A stretch of 64,000 nt of DNA from Colwellia sp. (GTDB lineage Bacteria > Pseudomonadota > Gammaproteobacteria > Enterobacterales > Alteromonadaceae), in NCBI GenBank assembly GCA_013215385.1, contig JABSOY010000019.1, positions 27,369-91,368 of the forward strand, read 5' to 3'. The notes below the pieces were generated by a model. That model saw only the letters and a list, made by a program, of their open reading frames with translations, had not been told where the DNA came from and did no database searches. A program made the translations under genes and the position numbers. Below, in pieces: positions 19,762-30,520 of this stretch (positions within the stretch are counted from its first letter, which is position 1; the number at the start of each line of letters is the position of its first letter).

Positions 19762-21087
19762 ATGAATAAAGTGTCAACGTGTATACCTCTTTTATCTGAA
19801 AACATTAATGTTTTATCAGGCGCTAAGCAATATGCCAGTGCATTAATTCGTTTAATTGAAAATGCCCAATCACGTATTTATATTACAGCATTATATTTAC
19901 AAAATGATGATGCCGGACAATTGGTTTTACATGCTTTACATCAAGCAAAACAGAATAATCCACAATTAGATATTAAAGTTTTTGTAGATTTTCATCGTGC
20001 CCAACGAGGTTTAATTGGTGATAAATCTGGACAAGGAAATCGTGACTTCTACCTTGAGCTTGCTCAGCAGTATAGTGAAGGTATTGCCATTTATGGTGTA
20101 CCGGTTAAACGTAAAGAGCTAATGGGTATTTGGCATTTTAAAGGCATGGTTTTTGATGATACTTTGTTATATACAGGTGCCAGCATTAACGATATCTACC
20201 TACACCAACATGATAAATATCGTTTAGACCGATATTACGAAATTCAATCAGCAGAGTTATGCGTAAGTTTTTGCCAATTTCTTGATGAACTCTTTGTTGA
20301 CAGTGGTATTGCTCCACAATTAAATATTGCTACTCTACCTAATAAACTACAAGTAAAAGGGAAAATAGCGAAGTTAAAAATAGCACTGAAAATCGCCCGT
20401 TTTAAATATTCAACCACGCCGGTAAATGAAGCTAATACTTTAAATGTAATGCCATTAATAGGCTTCGGACGTCGTAAAAATCAGCTCAACGATATTATTC
20501 GCAGAACCGTGCGTGCTTCTAAAAATGAGTTATTACTGTTTACGCCTTACTTTAATTTACCTAAACCGGTAATGCGGGATCTTCGTTCAGCGTTAAAACG
20601 TGGTGTTGAAATTACTATTATTATTGGCGATAAAAAAGCGAATGATTTTTATATTGCCGATGAAAATAAATTCTCAATGATAGGTATAATCCCTTATATT
20701 TATGAAACTTTCCTAAAAAACTTCTTAAAAAAGCAAAAGAAATATTTAGACAATAATCAGCTGAAAGTTAGATTGTGGCAACATGAGAATAATAGTTTTC
20801 ATTTAAAGGGCATCGTTGCTGACAAACGTTGGCATATTTTGACCGGCAACAATTTAAATCCACGAGCCTGGGGTTTAGATTTAGAGAATGGTTTGTTGAT
20901 TGATGATGTTGAGCAAAAATTACTGCCAACATTAACCAAAGAACTTGCTGAAATTAATCAGCATACTCAGTTGATAGAAAACCATTTGCAAATTGAGTCG
21001 CCAGAACAATATCCTGAAAAACCTAGAAAGCTGTTGAAAAAACTAAGAATTTCGCAAATTGACCGTTTGTTGAAACGTTTTTTGTAA
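19762..21087 (+). CDS. pssA: CDP-diacylglycerol-serine O-phosphatidyltransferase (PLD-type)
   Basis: 441 residues with two phospholipase-D motifs. The first is HFKGMVFDDTLLYTGASIND (HxK), followed by YLHQHDKYRLDRYYEI; the second is HLKGIVADKRWHILTGNNLN with NPRAWGLDLEN after it. These blocks and the C-terminus (LRISQIDRLLKRFL) match E. coli PssA as I recall it, rather than cardiolipin synthase. It makes phosphatidylserine from CDP-diacylglycerol and serine, the first step to phosphatidylethanolamine, as a peripheral membrane enzyme. Transcribed alone after the MCP gene. Confidence 0.93.
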   Translation: MNKVSTCIPLLSENINVLSGAKQYASALIRLIENAQSRIYITALYLQNDDAGQLVLHALHQAKQNNPQLDIKVFVDFHRAQRGLIGDKSGQGNRDFYLELAQQYSEGIAIYGVPVKRKELMGIWHFKGMVFDDTLLYTGASINDIYLHQHDKYRLDRYYEIQSAELCVSFCQFLDELFVDSGIAPQLNIATLPNKLQVKGKIAKLKIALKIARFKYSTTPVNEANTLNVMPLIGFGRRKNQLNDIIRRTVRASKNELLLFTPYFNLPKPVMRDLRSALKRGVEITIIIGDKKANDFYIADENKFSMIGIIPYIYETFLKNFLKKQKKYLDNNQLKVRLWQHENNSFHLKGIVADKRWHILTGNNLNPRAWGLDLENGLLIDDVEQKLLPTLTKELAEINQHTQLIENHLQIESPEQYPEKPRKLLKKLRISQIDRLLKRFL

Positions 21088-21117
21088 GTATTACTCTAAG
21101 CTAACTTTCTCGGTTTA

Positions 21118-21810
21118 TTAAGTGTATATTTTGTCCGCTTTATTAAACAACATCCAAGATGTTAAGACATACTTATCGCTTGATATGGGGACATTGCCTC
21201 GATGAGTGTGAGTAAAACCACAAGGAGCAATAATCATAGTGCCTGCTTTAGGTTTAATGCTTTTTTCTTGATAGAAAAAGTCAGTTTCACCTCCCTCATC
21301 AACATCATTCAAATAAATGATAAAAAGCAGATTTCTGTGTAACGCATCATTTTCACCTGCTTGCGGGTATATCTCAGAATGCCAGTAATTATAATTGCCT
21401 TTACCTTGTAGGTATTTTTGCGCATTAATAGGGGCTAATCTGAATAGATACTGTATTAAATTGATTAAATTAGGTTTTCCAATTTCTTCAAAATTATCAG
21501 CAGTTAATTGTACTGGCTGTTTAGTTACAGGGTGCTGCACTGTTAACGAAATGCCGCTAATTAAACTGAAATAATATTTATTTACATACTCAGCAATATG
21601 CGTTGTACAAGCATGTAAAATAGTTTGCAGTGCAGTTTGAAACTCGGGATGCTGGTTTAAATAAATATCTTGGCTAAGTTTTTTACTTACATCAACACCA
21701 CCACCCGTACGGCCTTTATTTTTATGAGGGCTTTGTTCAAAATCCGCAATAAATTTTTTACAAAACTCTTGAGGTAGGGCATTAGGGTATATTTCAATAA
21801 AGTCAGTCAT
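21118..21810 (-). CDS. 2-oxoglutarate/Fe(II)-dependent oxygenase, prolyl-hydroxylase-like
   Basis: 230 residues from the ATG at 21810 (MTDFIEIYPNALPQ); an in-frame ATG at 21852 would add 14 hydrophobic residues, and neither start has a good ribosome-binding sequence. The double-stranded beta-helix signature is visible: iron ligands HSE at the start and HTH near the end, with the basic SSDKYVLTSW region for 2-oxoglutarate, and LNDVDEGGETDFF between. The family hydroxylates proteins or small molecules. The substrate is unknown; RTGGGVDVSKKLSQD is typical of one uncharacterised bacterial subgroup. It is divergent from the thioesterase gene. Confidence 0.75.
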   Translation of the reverse strand: MTDFIEIYPNALPQEFCKKFIADFEQSPHKNKGRTGGGVDVSKKLSQDIYLNQHPEFQTALQTILHACTTHIAEYVNKYYFSLISGISLTVQHPVTKQPVQLTADNFEEIGKPNLINLIQYLFRLAPINAQKYLQGKGNYNYWHSEIYPQAGENDALHRNLLFIIYLNDVDEGGETDFFYQEKSIKPKAGTMIIAPCGFTHTHRGNVPISSDKYVLTSWMLFNKADKIYT

Positions 21811-21948
21811 AGCTGTGATTGTTATTAATAATAATGCTGATAAAACTAACATAGCGTTGTTTTATATTCTATAAACTTTGTTGCTGTGCTGTTCCTTAAT
21901 GAAAAACGATGTAAAATAAAGCCCGATAAAAATAGCGGTAAAAATTTG

Positions 21949-22347
21949 ATGTTTAGTGAAAAATTAATGCCAAGGTTTAGTGATACCGATGCACTTGGAC
22001 ATATAAATAATACTTTATTACCCGTATGGTTTGAAGGTGCAAGAGATCCTGTTTTTCGTTTATTTATGCCTGAACTCGATACAAAAAAATGGCAGCTGAT
22101 TTTAGCTAAAATTGATGTGGAATTTCATGCGCAACTGTACTACGCACTAGAAATTGAAATTCGGACTTACATTGGCAGAATTGGTGGTTCTTCATTCACG
22201 GTTTACCAAGAAGCTTGGCAAAATAATATCAAATGTGCTTCTGGTACTGCGGTTATGGTTCATTTTTGCTTTGAAAAACAATCGTCTTTAAAAATTCCTG
22301 AAATTATAAAGGAGAAAATGAAAGTGCACCTATTTTCTCAAGAATAA
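21949..22347 (+). CDS. Acyl-CoA thioesterase, hotdog fold
   Basis: 132 residues from the ATG at 21949 (MFSEKLMPRFSDTDALGH). This start begins at the conserved domain; the upstream in-frame ATG at 21886 adds a low-complexity basic stretch. FSDTDALGHINNT is the 4-hydroxybenzoyl-CoA thioesterase/FadM-like active-site motif with the catalytic Asp. One hotdog domain is complete. It probably hydrolyses acyl-CoA esters, but chain preference cannot be read from sequence. Confidence 0.8.
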   Translation: MFSEKLMPRFSDTDALGHINNTLLPVWFEGARDPVFRLFMPELDTKKWQLILAKIDVEFHAQLYYALEIEIRTYIGRIGGSSFTVYQEAWQNNIKCASGTAVMVHFCFEKQSSLKIPEIIKEKMKVHLFSQE

Positions 22348-22521
22348 TGGTAGCTAGCTAAGATTAAAAATATTTATAAAAATGCGTGGAAAGCGAAGAA
22401 TATTTTTATTCACAGTGATAGAATAATCGCCACTTTAAAATTGCATCAACAAGTAACATCTTACTTGTTGATAACGTAAAATCAGTAAATAAAAATTTAC
22501 GCACAAAGATAGGACTTTTTC

Positions 22522-23196
22522 ATGGCTGGTGTTAACAAAGTAATCATTTTAGGTAATTTAGGTAAAGACCCAGAAGTACGTTTTATGCCTAACGGCGGTG
22601 GGGTTGCTAACTTAACAATAGCTACATCTGAATCCTGGAAAGATAAGCAAACTGGCGAGCAAAAAGAAAAAACAGAATGGCACCGTGTGGTTATGTTTGG
22701 CAAGTTAGCCGAAATCGCGGGTGAGTACCTTAAAAAAGGTTCTAAAGTTTACATTGAAGGTTCATTGCAAACACGTAAGTGGACAAACCAACAAGGCCAA
22801 GATCAATACACCACTGAAATTGTTGTACAAGGCTTTAATGGTACAATGCAAATGTTAGATTCGAAAGGTGGTCAAGGCGGCGCTGGTGGACAATCGGGCG
22901 GATTCTCACAGCAGGGTCAACAATCTGGTGGTTTTTCTGGACAGCAGCAGTCTGGTGGTATTTCTCAACAAGCACCACAACAAAATCAGCAGCCACAACA
23001 GCAACAGCAAGCATATAAACCTGCTCAGCAGCAACCTAGCTATAATCAAGGCCAGCAGCAGCAAGGTGGCTTTTCTCAACAAGCGCCACAACAGCAAGGT
23101 GGTTTTGCTAACCAAGGCCAACAACAAAATCAACCCGCTCCTAAGGTGAATCCTCAAGAGCCAACGATAGATTTTGATGACGATATTCCGTTTTAG
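22522..23196 (+). CDS. ssb: Single-stranded DNA-binding protein
   Basis: 224 residues, longer than E. coli SSB. The OB fold (1-112) starts [20 protein letters not shown] and includes [22 protein letters not shown] Gly/Gln-rich disordered linker of about 100 residues follows, encoded by CAA/CAG-rich repeats. The acidic partner-binding tip IDFDDDIPF is intact. It coats single-stranded DNA and recruits replication and repair enzymes. TAGGAC precedes the start. The uvrA-yajR-ssb neighbourhood common in gammaproteobacteria is here interrupted by six genes. Confidence 0.98.
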   Translation: MAGVNKVIILGNLGKDPEVRFMPNGGGVANLTIATSESWKDKQTGEQKEKTEWHRVVMFGKLAEIAGEYLKKGSKVYIEGSLQTRKWTNQQGQDQYTTEIVVQGFNGTMQMLDSKGGQGGAGGQSGGFSQQGQQSGGFSGQQQSGGISQQAPQQNQQPQQQQQAYKPAQQQPSYNQGQQQQGGFSQQAPQQQGGFANQGQQQNQPAPKVNPQEPTIDFDDDIPF

Positions 23197-23245
23197 GCTC
23201 CGGATTGTCTTTTTTGTAAAGACAATATAAAGTAAATTATATAAG

Positions 23246-23270
23246 ACCTCGTTAATACGGGGTTTTTTTA
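23246..23270 (+). terminator. Intrinsic terminator of ssb
   Basis: ACCTCG, loop TTAATA, CGGGGT (one G-T pair) followed by seven T, 50 bp after the ssb stop. Confidence 0.8.
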
Positions 23271-23762
23271 TATATAAATATTGGCTAAAAGGGCCTTGGA
23301 TTTTTGTAAACTTTAGTCAGTCATTCACTGCGTTAATTCCTTATAGCAATTTACCACTTGTTCAGAATTTCATGAGCCAAAGTTATAATAAATATGAGTT
23401 ACAATATCCGCGCCTTTTGACCCCGTTATTTTTAAAGTCAGAACATATGAATTAATTATGGGATAGTTCGTCTAGCACTCACATTTGAGTAGCTATTTTT
23501 ACATGACGCCTTGAACGATATTTAAGTATCGGCTAATACTATTCCTCTTAATATATAGGTGATAGACAGCTAAATAAATAAATGAGATACGCTAAAACTA
23601 GTATCTTGGCATAAATGAATTTGAAACAGTAAATTAGGCGAGTCGAGTACAAGTTGCATGGCAGATAAACACTGATAACTTTGAAGAGTTGTATCTCAAC
23701 AATAAAACCATGGAAAGACACTTCCAAATTTACGTACATTCTTAAGTTTTAAGGACAATACT
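23271..23762. other. Intergenic region, no gene seen
   Basis: About 490 bp between the ssb terminator and the next start. No reading frame with a ribosome-binding sequence is seen. The only structures noticed are short, such as GATAC/GTATC arms near 23585-23605. It presumably carries the promoter of the broken gene that follows. Confidence 0.4.
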
Positions 23763-24400
23763 TTGAATAAATTAATATATATATGCTTGATATGCATGAC
23801 CTTTGGCGCTTATGCTGGAGATGGTAGCATCTCCCCCTCAGTACAAGTATGCGATATTGACAATAGAATCACCTCGGAAAGTTTAACTAAAGACCATTAC
23901 AAAAATTCGTTATTCCTTCTTTCAGATAAATACTGCATTAGAGAAAGAGTTTTCAGAAGCAATATTGATGTAAATATCGCATTATTACCTGAGGCTGAAG
24001 AAGTCTATCGCATTAGAGCTCGTTATAGAAAAGCCTATGGTTCACTAAATCACAACAAAATAAGATAGCATTTGTCGATTTGTTTTTACAAAGAGCGACT
24101 CATTCCTATTACATTACCCCGCATGCTCCGGTAAATAGTGAAATGGTCGGAGTAGTATTTATGCGCTCGACTGGTTACGGTAAAGTTGTCGGCGAGTTTA
24201 TTAGATTATTTGGTAAAGACCTAGACAATAAAGACAAGGCAGATTTTTACCTCAGCTATATTAATCGAAATAAGGGAAAGACAAAAGTTACCAATAAGCT
24301 AAGTAAACTTGTTGACTACGTGTTAGAAAAACCTAAAAAAACATTACAGGGTAATAGCTCAATCGTTTCTATGAGCTTTGGTTACGACGACGAATTGTAA
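23763..24400 (+). pseudogene. Frameshifted hypothetical secreted protein
   Basis: Two reading frames appear to be halves of one gene. The first (TTG at 23763 to the stop at 24068) begins with a signal peptide, MNKLIYICLICMTFGAYAGD, preceded by AAGGAC. It runs to SLNHNKIR. The second frame is open from about 24029 through AFVDLFLQRATHS to the stop at 24400, and lacks a start of its own other than a poor TTG at 24080. The switch must fall between about 24029 and 24068; CACAACAAAATAAGATAG is the likely spot, where one lost or gained base would join the frames. Family not recognised. Either a recent pseudogene or a sequencing error. Confidence 0.6.
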
Positions 24401-24444
24401 AAATTACTACTATTCGTTTAAGCTGGTAAAGCGATTCTCCGCTT

Positions 24445-25548
24445 TTATAGTGTTTTGAATTTATTAAGCCATTGTTCTTTATCGATACTTTTGCTATTAG
24501 TGCCGTTTGAAATAGCAGAGATGCACTCTTCTACATGTGGGGAAAGTTCGTTCATATTATTATTAATTTGGTCGAGAATTTGACTAACACTATCTTGAAA
24601 TTGTAGAGAAACAATAACCTCATCAATGGCTACTTTTACTGATTTACTTTCTTCTTCTAACTGACCTGCAGATTCAATGATTTGTGTACCTGAGTTCCTA
24701 TATTGTTCTACCACCATTTCTATGGTTTTTTCTGCATCTGCAATCAAAATTGCGTCTTGCTCTGTAAATTTTTGTGTTTTTTCTAGCGTATTAAATAAGG
24801 TGCTATTTACTTGCCCAATCCGTTCGGTAATTCTTGCGCCTGTTTCACCAGAACGTGTCGAGAGCGTTCTAACTTCATCTGCAACAACAGCAAAGCCACG
24901 GCCTGCCTCTCCGGCTCGTGCGGCTTCAATTGCAGCATTTAATGCTAATAAATTTGTTTGCGAGGCAATACCAGCCACTTCTTCGCCCATTTTTGATAAT
25001 TCATCGGCTATCGTTGTTAAATTACTAATTTCAGAAAGTAATTCATCTCGGCCAGACATTGCTTCATTAAGTGAATGAATAATCTGATTTAGTTCAGTAT
25101 CTGCAGTTTTCATCACATGTATTAAACCTGTTTCGCTATGCATATCACCGGATGTGGCTTGTGATGTTTCTATGGCAATATCGAGTTTGTTGCGAATAAC
25201 AGCAAAAGTTTCAGAAAGTTCATTAATGGAATTATTACCTTGATAACGAGCGAGCTCTAATTGTTTCGCCCAAGCGGGTACTATTTCAGTAAAAAGTGAT
25301 AAATATTGGTGACTGCCGTCAGTAGATGTTTGACTGTCTATGGCACTTTGCTGCGCTTGTTCAAGTTGTTGTTGAATGTTTACTGTGAATTTCTGATGAG
25401 AAGAGAAGGCAAAATATGAACTTGCCATAACGATGAGTAAAAGAGGAGTCGCAAACCATGTTGATATTGAACTATTAAACCAAAAGATAATAAAACAAGC
25501 GATGATCGTCATTAAACTTAATGTTATTTTTTGCGTTTCTGAAGACAT
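24445..25548 (-). CDS. Methyl-accepting chemotaxis-like signal transducer, short form
   Basis: 367 residues. Two closely spaced N-terminal membrane helices (about 9-26 and 30-49) with almost no periplasmic loop are followed by a cytoplasmic coiled-coil signalling domain. The tip contains [19 protein letters not shown] (about 195-213) and [15 protein letters not shown]. With no periplasmic sensor or HAMP seen, it probably senses a cytoplasmic or membrane signal. Such short MCPs often serve non-flagellar chemosensory arrays, but the pathway cannot be inferred here. It stands alone. Confidence 0.85.
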   Translation of the reverse strand: MSSETQKITLSLMTIIACFIIFWFNSSISTWFATPLLLIVMASSYFAFSSHQKFTVNIQQQLEQAQQSAIDSQTSTDGSHQYLSLFTEIVPAWAKQLELARYQGNNSINELSETFAVIRNKLDIAIETSQATSGDMHSETGLIHVMKTADTELNQIIHSLNEAMSGRDELLSEISNLTTIADELSKMGEEVAGIASQTNLLALNAAIEAARAGEAGRGFAVVADEVRTLSTRSGETGARITERIGQVNSTLFNTLEKTQKFTEQDAILIADAEKTIEMVVEQYRNSGTQIIESAGQLEEESKSVKVAIDEVIVSLQFQDSVSQILDQINNNMNELSPHVEECISAISNGTNSKSIDKEQWLNKFKTL

Positions 25549-25692
25549 TTTTTACCTTAATCAGCAAGATAATGTATTTAATAGCTTTAAATATAGTCAA
25601 TATTTTATAAAAAGAGAGTTTTATCAGCGTTTTTTCAACGTATCAAGTGATATAAGGTAAAGGAGTTGGCTGGGTGAAATTTATTTAATAAA

Positions 25693-25715
25693 AAACCTCT
25701 TAACAAAAGAGGTTT
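25693..25715. terminator. Bidirectional-looking intrinsic terminator
   Basis: AAACCTCTT, loop of five, AAGAGGTTT flanked by A-run and T-run on the two sides. It terminates the small gene at 25747-25938 read on the minus strand. Confidence 0.75.
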
Positions 25716-25746
25716 TTTATTGTGACATAACTTTTTAGCGACTTTC

Positions 25747-25938
25747 TTAGTAATAAGCGTCTTGTTTATTATGCGCTTGTGGGTCATAGATAATATCTTC
25801 AAAACCAACTTCGAAATTGTTATTTTCTTCGGTATTTGCCATATAAATAGTGCGGGTTGAGCCGTCAATCCAAGTGACAGTACCACTGCCCTTTTTACTA
25901 CCACATTTCATACCAATATGAATGTCATTAAATTCCAT
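25747..25938 (-). CDS. Small hypothetical protein
   Basis: 63 residues, MEFNDIHIGMKCGSKKGSG..., with a strong GAGGAGG ribosome-binding sequence 5 bases before the ATG and a terminator after it, so it is very probably expressed. IHIGMKCGSKKGSGTVTWID suggests a small beta-barrel of SH3/KOW type, but I do not recognise the family. Acidic, soluble, no signal peptide. Confidence 0.7.
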   Translation of the reverse strand: MEFNDIHIGMKCGSKKGSGTVTWIDGSTRTIYMANTEENNNFEVGFEDIIYDPQAHNKQDAYY

Positions 25939-26134
25939 TGTTCCTCCTCACCTGTGGTTTGGTTTGTTGCTGATTATACTTTCCGCCAGCTGATGATCGC
26001 GGCAAGTAATCATGTAGACATACTCTACTTAGATGTAATACTTATTGATTAGTTCAATTTTCTTACTATCTATGTCTGTTTTTTAAACAGGGACATTTTA
26101 TTATAGAGATAAAGTTAGTGAGGTCTATAGGGAA

Positions 26135-27277
26135 TTAAGATAAAAATTCACAACCAAGCACCGTTGGCTTGCTAGCCCCTGTAACCGCTGGGATATTGCC
26201 ATAGATTTTTTTGTCATAAGCGAAAGCGAGCCATGCAAATGCCATTGCCTCTAATGCGTTATTATTCAGGTTTAGTGCGTGTATTTTGTTAATGTGAAAA
26301 TCATTAAGCTCTTGTTTTAAAAGCTTATAACAAAAGGTGTTATCTATTCCTCCACCGCAGAAGTAGACCTTTGCTGATGGCGATATTTTAACAATTTCTG
26401 CTGAAATTGAGCTGGCGGTAAGTGCAGTAAGGGTGGCCTGTATATCGGCAGTTGATAACTGTAAAGGCTGGATGAACTGCTCTAACCACGTAAGGGTGAA
26501 GTATTCTCGGCCGGTACTTTTAGGTGCGGGCAGTGAGAAATATTCATCAGCTAATAACTCAGCTAACAGTGCTTGGTTAATAGTGCCTGTTATCCCCCAG
26601 TCACCGTTATTATCGTACCTTTGCCCTGTATGCAGAAAACACCATGCATCTAAAAGCGCGTTACCTGGGCCGGTATCAAAGCCTAAAATACTTTTTGATG
26701 AACCAACTTTAGGCAAGAAGGTTAGATTAGCAATGCCACCAATATTAACTAAGAAAGTGTCTTGTAAGTTTTTAGGTAATAAATACTGATGAAAAGCAGG
26801 AACTAACGGTGCTCCTTGGCCACCTAACGCAACATCCTTTGTTCTAAAATCACCAATAACCCGAATGCCAGTTAATACCGCTAATGTTTGATTGCAGCCA
26901 ATTTGTAAGGTAAAAGGAGCTTCAATATTGCTGTTTTTAGTGGGGCGATGACGAATGGTTTGGCCGTGATTTCCAATTGCAATAATGTCATCAGTGGTTA
27001 AGGTTTCTTGCAACAATAACTTTTTGATCGCATCACCGAATTGGTGGGCAAGAAGTTTATCGAGTGAAAATGCTCTGTCTATTTCGTTATCTGAGGGTTG
27101 ATAAAGGCCAGTTATTTTTTGTCTGGTAGCATCATCGTAACCTTGGTAATAACTGGCAATGAGTTCGGTATTTCCCAAGCTAAAATCGACTAGGGCTAAA
27201 TCAATACCGTCAGCACTAGTGCCAGACATTATCCCAATATAAAACTTAGCTTTTGTCATATTTACCATACTACTCAT
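26135..27277 (-). CDS. anmK: Anhydro-N-acetylmuramic acid kinase
   Basis: 380 residues. The phosphate-binding IGIMSGTSADGIDLALVDF, GNHGQTIRH, the NIGGIANLTFL block and FDTGPGNALLDAW are diagnostic of AnmK. It phosphorylates and opens 1,6-anhydroMurNAc from recycled cell wall to MurNAc-6-phosphate. Three in-frame ATGs lie within the first seven codons (27277, 27268, 27259) and none has a clear ribosome-binding sequence. It begins 18 bp after the M23 peptidase gene on the same strand, a wall-turnover pair. Confidence 0.96.
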   Translation of the reverse strand: MSSMVNMTKAKFYIGIMSGTSADGIDLALVDFSLGNTELIASYYQGYDDATRQKITGLYQPSDNEIDRAFSLDKLLAHQFGDAIKKLLLQETLTTDDIIAIGNHGQTIRHRPTKNSNIEAPFTLQIGCNQTLAVLTGIRVIGDFRTKDVALGGQGAPLVPAFHQYLLPKNLQDTFLVNIGGIANLTFLPKVGSSKSILGFDTGPGNALLDAWCFLHTGQRYDNNGDWGITGTINQALLAELLADEYFSLPAPKSTGREYFTLTWLEQFIQPLQLSTADIQATLTALTASSISAEIVKISPSAKVYFCGGGIDNTFCYKLLKQELNDFHINKIHALNLNNNALEAMAFAWLAFAYDKKIYGNIPAVTGASKPTVLGCEFLS

Positions 27278-27295
27278 CTTGAGCTAAATAGATAA

Positions 27296-28666
27296 TTAGG
27301 GTGCTTGCATTGCCAATAATGCTTGTCTAGAGCCTGATAACTCTATTAACCGCTGACTGGCAAGTAAGGCGAATTCATCTTTATATTTTTTATTAATCGG
27401 TTTGGCATCAGGCAGTTTTACCGTTCGAGGGTTACGATGTACGCCATTTAATACAAATTCATAGTGTAAATGGGGGCCTGAGGCTAGACCGGTCGAACCA
27501 ACATAACCAATCACTTGATCTTGTTTTACTCGTTGACCTTTTTTCACTGACGGGCGTTTATAGAAATGCAAATATTTAGTCACAATGCCATTACCGTGTT
27601 GAATAAAGACATAATTACCATTGTTTTTATTGTAGCCGGAATGCGTTACCTTGCCATTTCCTGCTGCCACCACTGGTGTACCCCTTTTCGCCGCATAATC
27701 AATACCGTTATGTGCTTTCCAGCGTTTTTGTACTGGGTGAAAACGTTTTCTTTTAAAACTTGAACTTATGTATTTGAAATTAACAGGTGCACGTAAAAAA
27801 GCTTTACGCATGCTTCTACCATCTGGAGAATAATATTCACCGTCAGAAAAACGTATGGCCTGGAAAGGGTCATCTTTATTAATAAACTCAGCGGCAAGAA
27901 TTTTACCCGTACCGATGTAATCACCATTAATATAGCGATTTTCGAAGACAACATGAAAGCTATCACCTTCACGAATATCTAAAGCAAAATCGATATCCCA
28001 GCCAAAAATATTAGCAAGATTGATTATTTGCCCATCGTTTAAGCCTGACTCAATACCGGCATTCCAAAAATTACTTTTAATAACGCCGTGAGCAATGCTC
28101 TCACGAGTCTCTACGGTTTTAGTTTCTTTGTTTGATTGGTATTTACCGTTATCAAGTAAGGTTACATGTAAGGTTTCTGTTTTTGAGAAAGGGTAGCTTA
28201 ATGCTGCTAATTTTCCAGCTGAATTTTTGCCAATCCGAAGGATATCACCAACATCTAATTTCTTTAATAACTTACTGTACTTCCCCTGAGCCGAACTAAC
28301 ATCGTGAGTCGTTCTAGCACTGTATCCAAGGCGTTTAAATATTTTTGCTAATGAATCGCCGTTACGGACTTTAGTTTTGTCCCAAGTTAGTGATTCATCA
28401 AACGTGCTAGCAAGTTGAATTTCAGTTGTCTGCTGCGATGTTTGTTGTTCACTCTTTTTTGGCGAGCTTAATGTTGTTTCTTGGTATGTAGGTAAAATTA
28501 AGTCGTAACGTTTGCCAACTTGCAGTGACGAATCGTTAGTTTGACGGCTCGCGGTTGCCTTTTCTGAGGGGATAAGCAGCAATATCAACATGACTATGCT
28601 AAATGAGCTAATAATTACTTTATGCTGCTTTGGTAACTGTAAATAGAAATTTTGTATGCTTTTCAA
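27296..28666 (-). CDS. M23-family murein endopeptidase, MepM-like
   Basis: 456 residues. It has an N-terminal signal anchor (about 16-33, KVIISSFSIVMLILLLIP) and a LysM/OapA-like region (DSLAKIFKRLGYSARTTHDVSSA). The C-terminal LytM peptidase domain carries the zinc ligands HNGIDYAAKRGTP and HLHYEF, with HSGYNKNNGNYVFIQHGNG between. It should cut peptide cross-links in peptidoglycan to allow wall growth. It precedes anmK in one operon and is divergent from tyrS, a conserved gammaproteobacterial arrangement. Confidence 0.92.
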   Translation of the reverse strand: MKSIQNFYLQLPKQHKVIISSFSIVMLILLLIPSEKATASRQTNDSSLQVGKRYDLILPTYQETTLSSPKKSEQQTSQQTTEIQLASTFDESLTWDKTKVRNGDSLAKIFKRLGYSARTTHDVSSAQGKYSKLLKKLDVGDILRIGKNSAGKLAALSYPFSKTETLHVTLLDNGKYQSNKETKTVETRESIAHGVIKSNFWNAGIESGLNDGQIINLANIFGWDIDFALDIREGDSFHVVFENRYINGDYIGTGKILAAEFINKDDPFQAIRFSDGEYYSPDGRSMRKAFLRAPVNFKYISSSFKRKRFHPVQKRWKAHNGIDYAAKRGTPVVAAGNGKVTHSGYNKNNGNYVFIQHGNGIVTKYLHFYKRPSVKKGQRVKQDQVIGYVGSTGLASGPHLHYEFVLNGVHRNPRTVKLPDAKPINKKYKDEFALLASQRLIELSGSRQALLAMQAP

Positions 28667-28923
28667 GAAATTACAACCTAACGTTAAACATATTAATACG
28701 ACAACTATCGATTACTATATCAAAAAACAAGCTTTAGTAAAATTTTATTGCTGTTATAGCTAATATTATTGGGCTTTAGAGAGTAATTCTTTATCAAAAA
28801 ACACCGGTCAGATAAGCAAAAAATAGAACAATTGCTTTAAATTGAAAGTTAGGCTTTCAACCTAAGGCATTATTGCAGTAGAATCGGAGCATAAATTATG
28901 ATGATATTTTTGGAGCTAAGTCG

Positions 28924-30129
28924 ATGACTGATGTCAGCCAAGCGTTTGCTGAGATTAAACGTGGTGCAGAAGAAATTTTGCTAGAAAGTGAATTACTAGA
29001 AAAATTAAAAACCGGTAAATCGTTAAAAATTAAAGCGGGTTTTGATCCCACTGCACCTGATTTACATTTAGGGCATACCGTATTAATTAATAAGCTGCGC
29101 CAGTTTCAACAGTTAGGCCACGAAGTTATTTTCTTAATTGGCGACTTTACCGGTATGATCGGCGATCCAACCGGAAAAAATGTTACCCGCAAAGCGTTAA
29201 CTAAAGAAGATGTACTCGCGAATGCTGAAACCTATAAAGAACAAGTATTTAAAATTTTAGATCCTGCTAAAACAACGGTAGCCTTCAATTCCACTTGGAT
29301 GGATAAACTGGGCGCTGCTGGTATGTTAAAGTTGGCTTCTCGTCAAACGGTTGCTCGTATGATGGAACGTGACGACTTTAAAAAGCGTTATACCAGCGGA
29401 CAGGCTATCGCCATTCATGAATTTATGTACCCGTTAGTTCAAGGTTGGGATTCTGTCGCGCTTGAAGCTGATGTTGAGTTAGGTGGTACTGATCAAAAAT
29501 TCAATTTATTAATGGGACGTGAATTACAAAAGTCAGAAGGACAACGTCCACAAACAGTCTTGATGATGCCATTGTTAGAAGGTTTAGATGGCGTACAAAA
29601 AATGTCTAAATCATTAAATAATTATATTGGTATTACGGATAGCCCGACAGAAATGTTTGGTAAAATCATGTCTATTTCGGATGTGTTGATGTGGCGCTAT
29701 TACGAACTGCTTAGTTTCAAACCAATGGAAGAAGTAGCGGCATATAAAACAAAAATTACTGAAGGTATGAACCCTCGTGATGTAAAAATTGATTTAGCTA
29801 AAGAGTTAATTGCCCGCTTTCACAATGATGCTGCGGCCGAAGCTGCTCATCAAGAATTTATTAATCGCTTTCAAAAAGGCGCCATGCCTGATGAAATTGA
29901 AGAAAAAACTGTTAATACCTTAGATGATAGCGGTGTAATTGCGATTGCTAATTTGTTAAAAGAAGCCGGACTTACTGTTAGTACTTCAGAAGCCATGCGC
30001 ATGATCAAACAGGGTGCGGCTAAAATTGAAGGTGAGAAAATCACCGATAATAAGTTACGTATTGCCTCAGGGACTACGGCTGTTTATCAAGTCGGTAAAC
30101 GCAAATTTGCTAAAGTGACCGTTATATAA
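28924..30129 (+). CDS. tyrS: Tyrosyl-tRNA synthetase
   Basis: 401 residues. The class I signature HLGHT (about residues 47-51) and KMSKS are both present, in the 400-residue TyrS subgroup. The C-terminal S4-like RNA-binding domain occupies about 338-400 ([18 protein letters not shown]). It charges tRNA-Tyr with tyrosine. GGAGCTAAGTCG precedes the ATG. A tRNA-Tyr gene is also present in this window at 63588. Confidence 0.97.
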   Translation: MTDVSQAFAEIKRGAEEILLESELLEKLKTGKSLKIKAGFDPTAPDLHLGHTVLINKLRQFQQLGHEVIFLIGDFTGMIGDPTGKNVTRKALTKEDVLANAETYKEQVFKILDPAKTTVAFNSTWMDKLGAAGMLKLASRQTVARMMERDDFKKRYTSGQAIAIHEFMYPLVQGWDSVALEADVELGGTDQKFNLLMGRELQKSEGQRPQTVLMMPLLEGLDGVQKMSKSLNNYIGITDSPTEMFGKIMSISDVLMWRYYELLSFKPMEEVAAYKTKITEGMNPRDVKIDLAKELIARFHNDAAAEAAHQEFINRFQKGAMPDEIEEKTVNTLDDSGVIAIANLLKEAGLTVSTSEAMRMIKQGAAKIEGEKITDNKLRIASGTTAVYQVGKRKFAKVTVI

Positions 30130-30154
30130 TTAATTGTTGTTTTTCAGTATTATT

Positions 30155-30180
30155 AAGCCAGTAATCTTACTGGCTTTTTT
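30155..30180 (+). terminator. Intrinsic terminator of tyrS
   Basis: AAGCCAGTAA, loop TC, TTACTGGCTT followed by T-run: perfect 10-bp stem. The remaining roughly 340 bp to the next gene hold nothing recognisable. Confidence 0.9.
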
Positions 30181-30520
30181 ATTGGTAAAATAATACCAAA
30201 AAGATTTTAGTTTCAAGCATGCTCCAGATACTCGCGGCTAAAGACGTAATATTTTGTTTTTATCATTCTATAAGATAGCGATATCATAAAAGGTCAAATA
30301 ACCTTCGTCTGTTTTCTTTACACTCCTCTAAAATGCACTTTATTTATAGCTGTTTATGTGGGTTATCTTATTGTAAAGTATGCATAAAATAATTTTGGAA
30401 TGGTTTGTGCTTATTCATGATAAGACAACTTATTGTCATAAACCGTCAATAATCACTCATATAAGCCGTAGAGTAATCATTTTGTTAAACCGTATGTTAA
30501 ATAACATGTTGGGTAGAACG

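Noticed and set aside
22860..23150. Alternative frames in the Gln-rich part of ssb on both strands
   Set aside because: Repetitive CAA/CAG codons open the other frames; the ssb frame has an intact OB fold and C-terminal tip.
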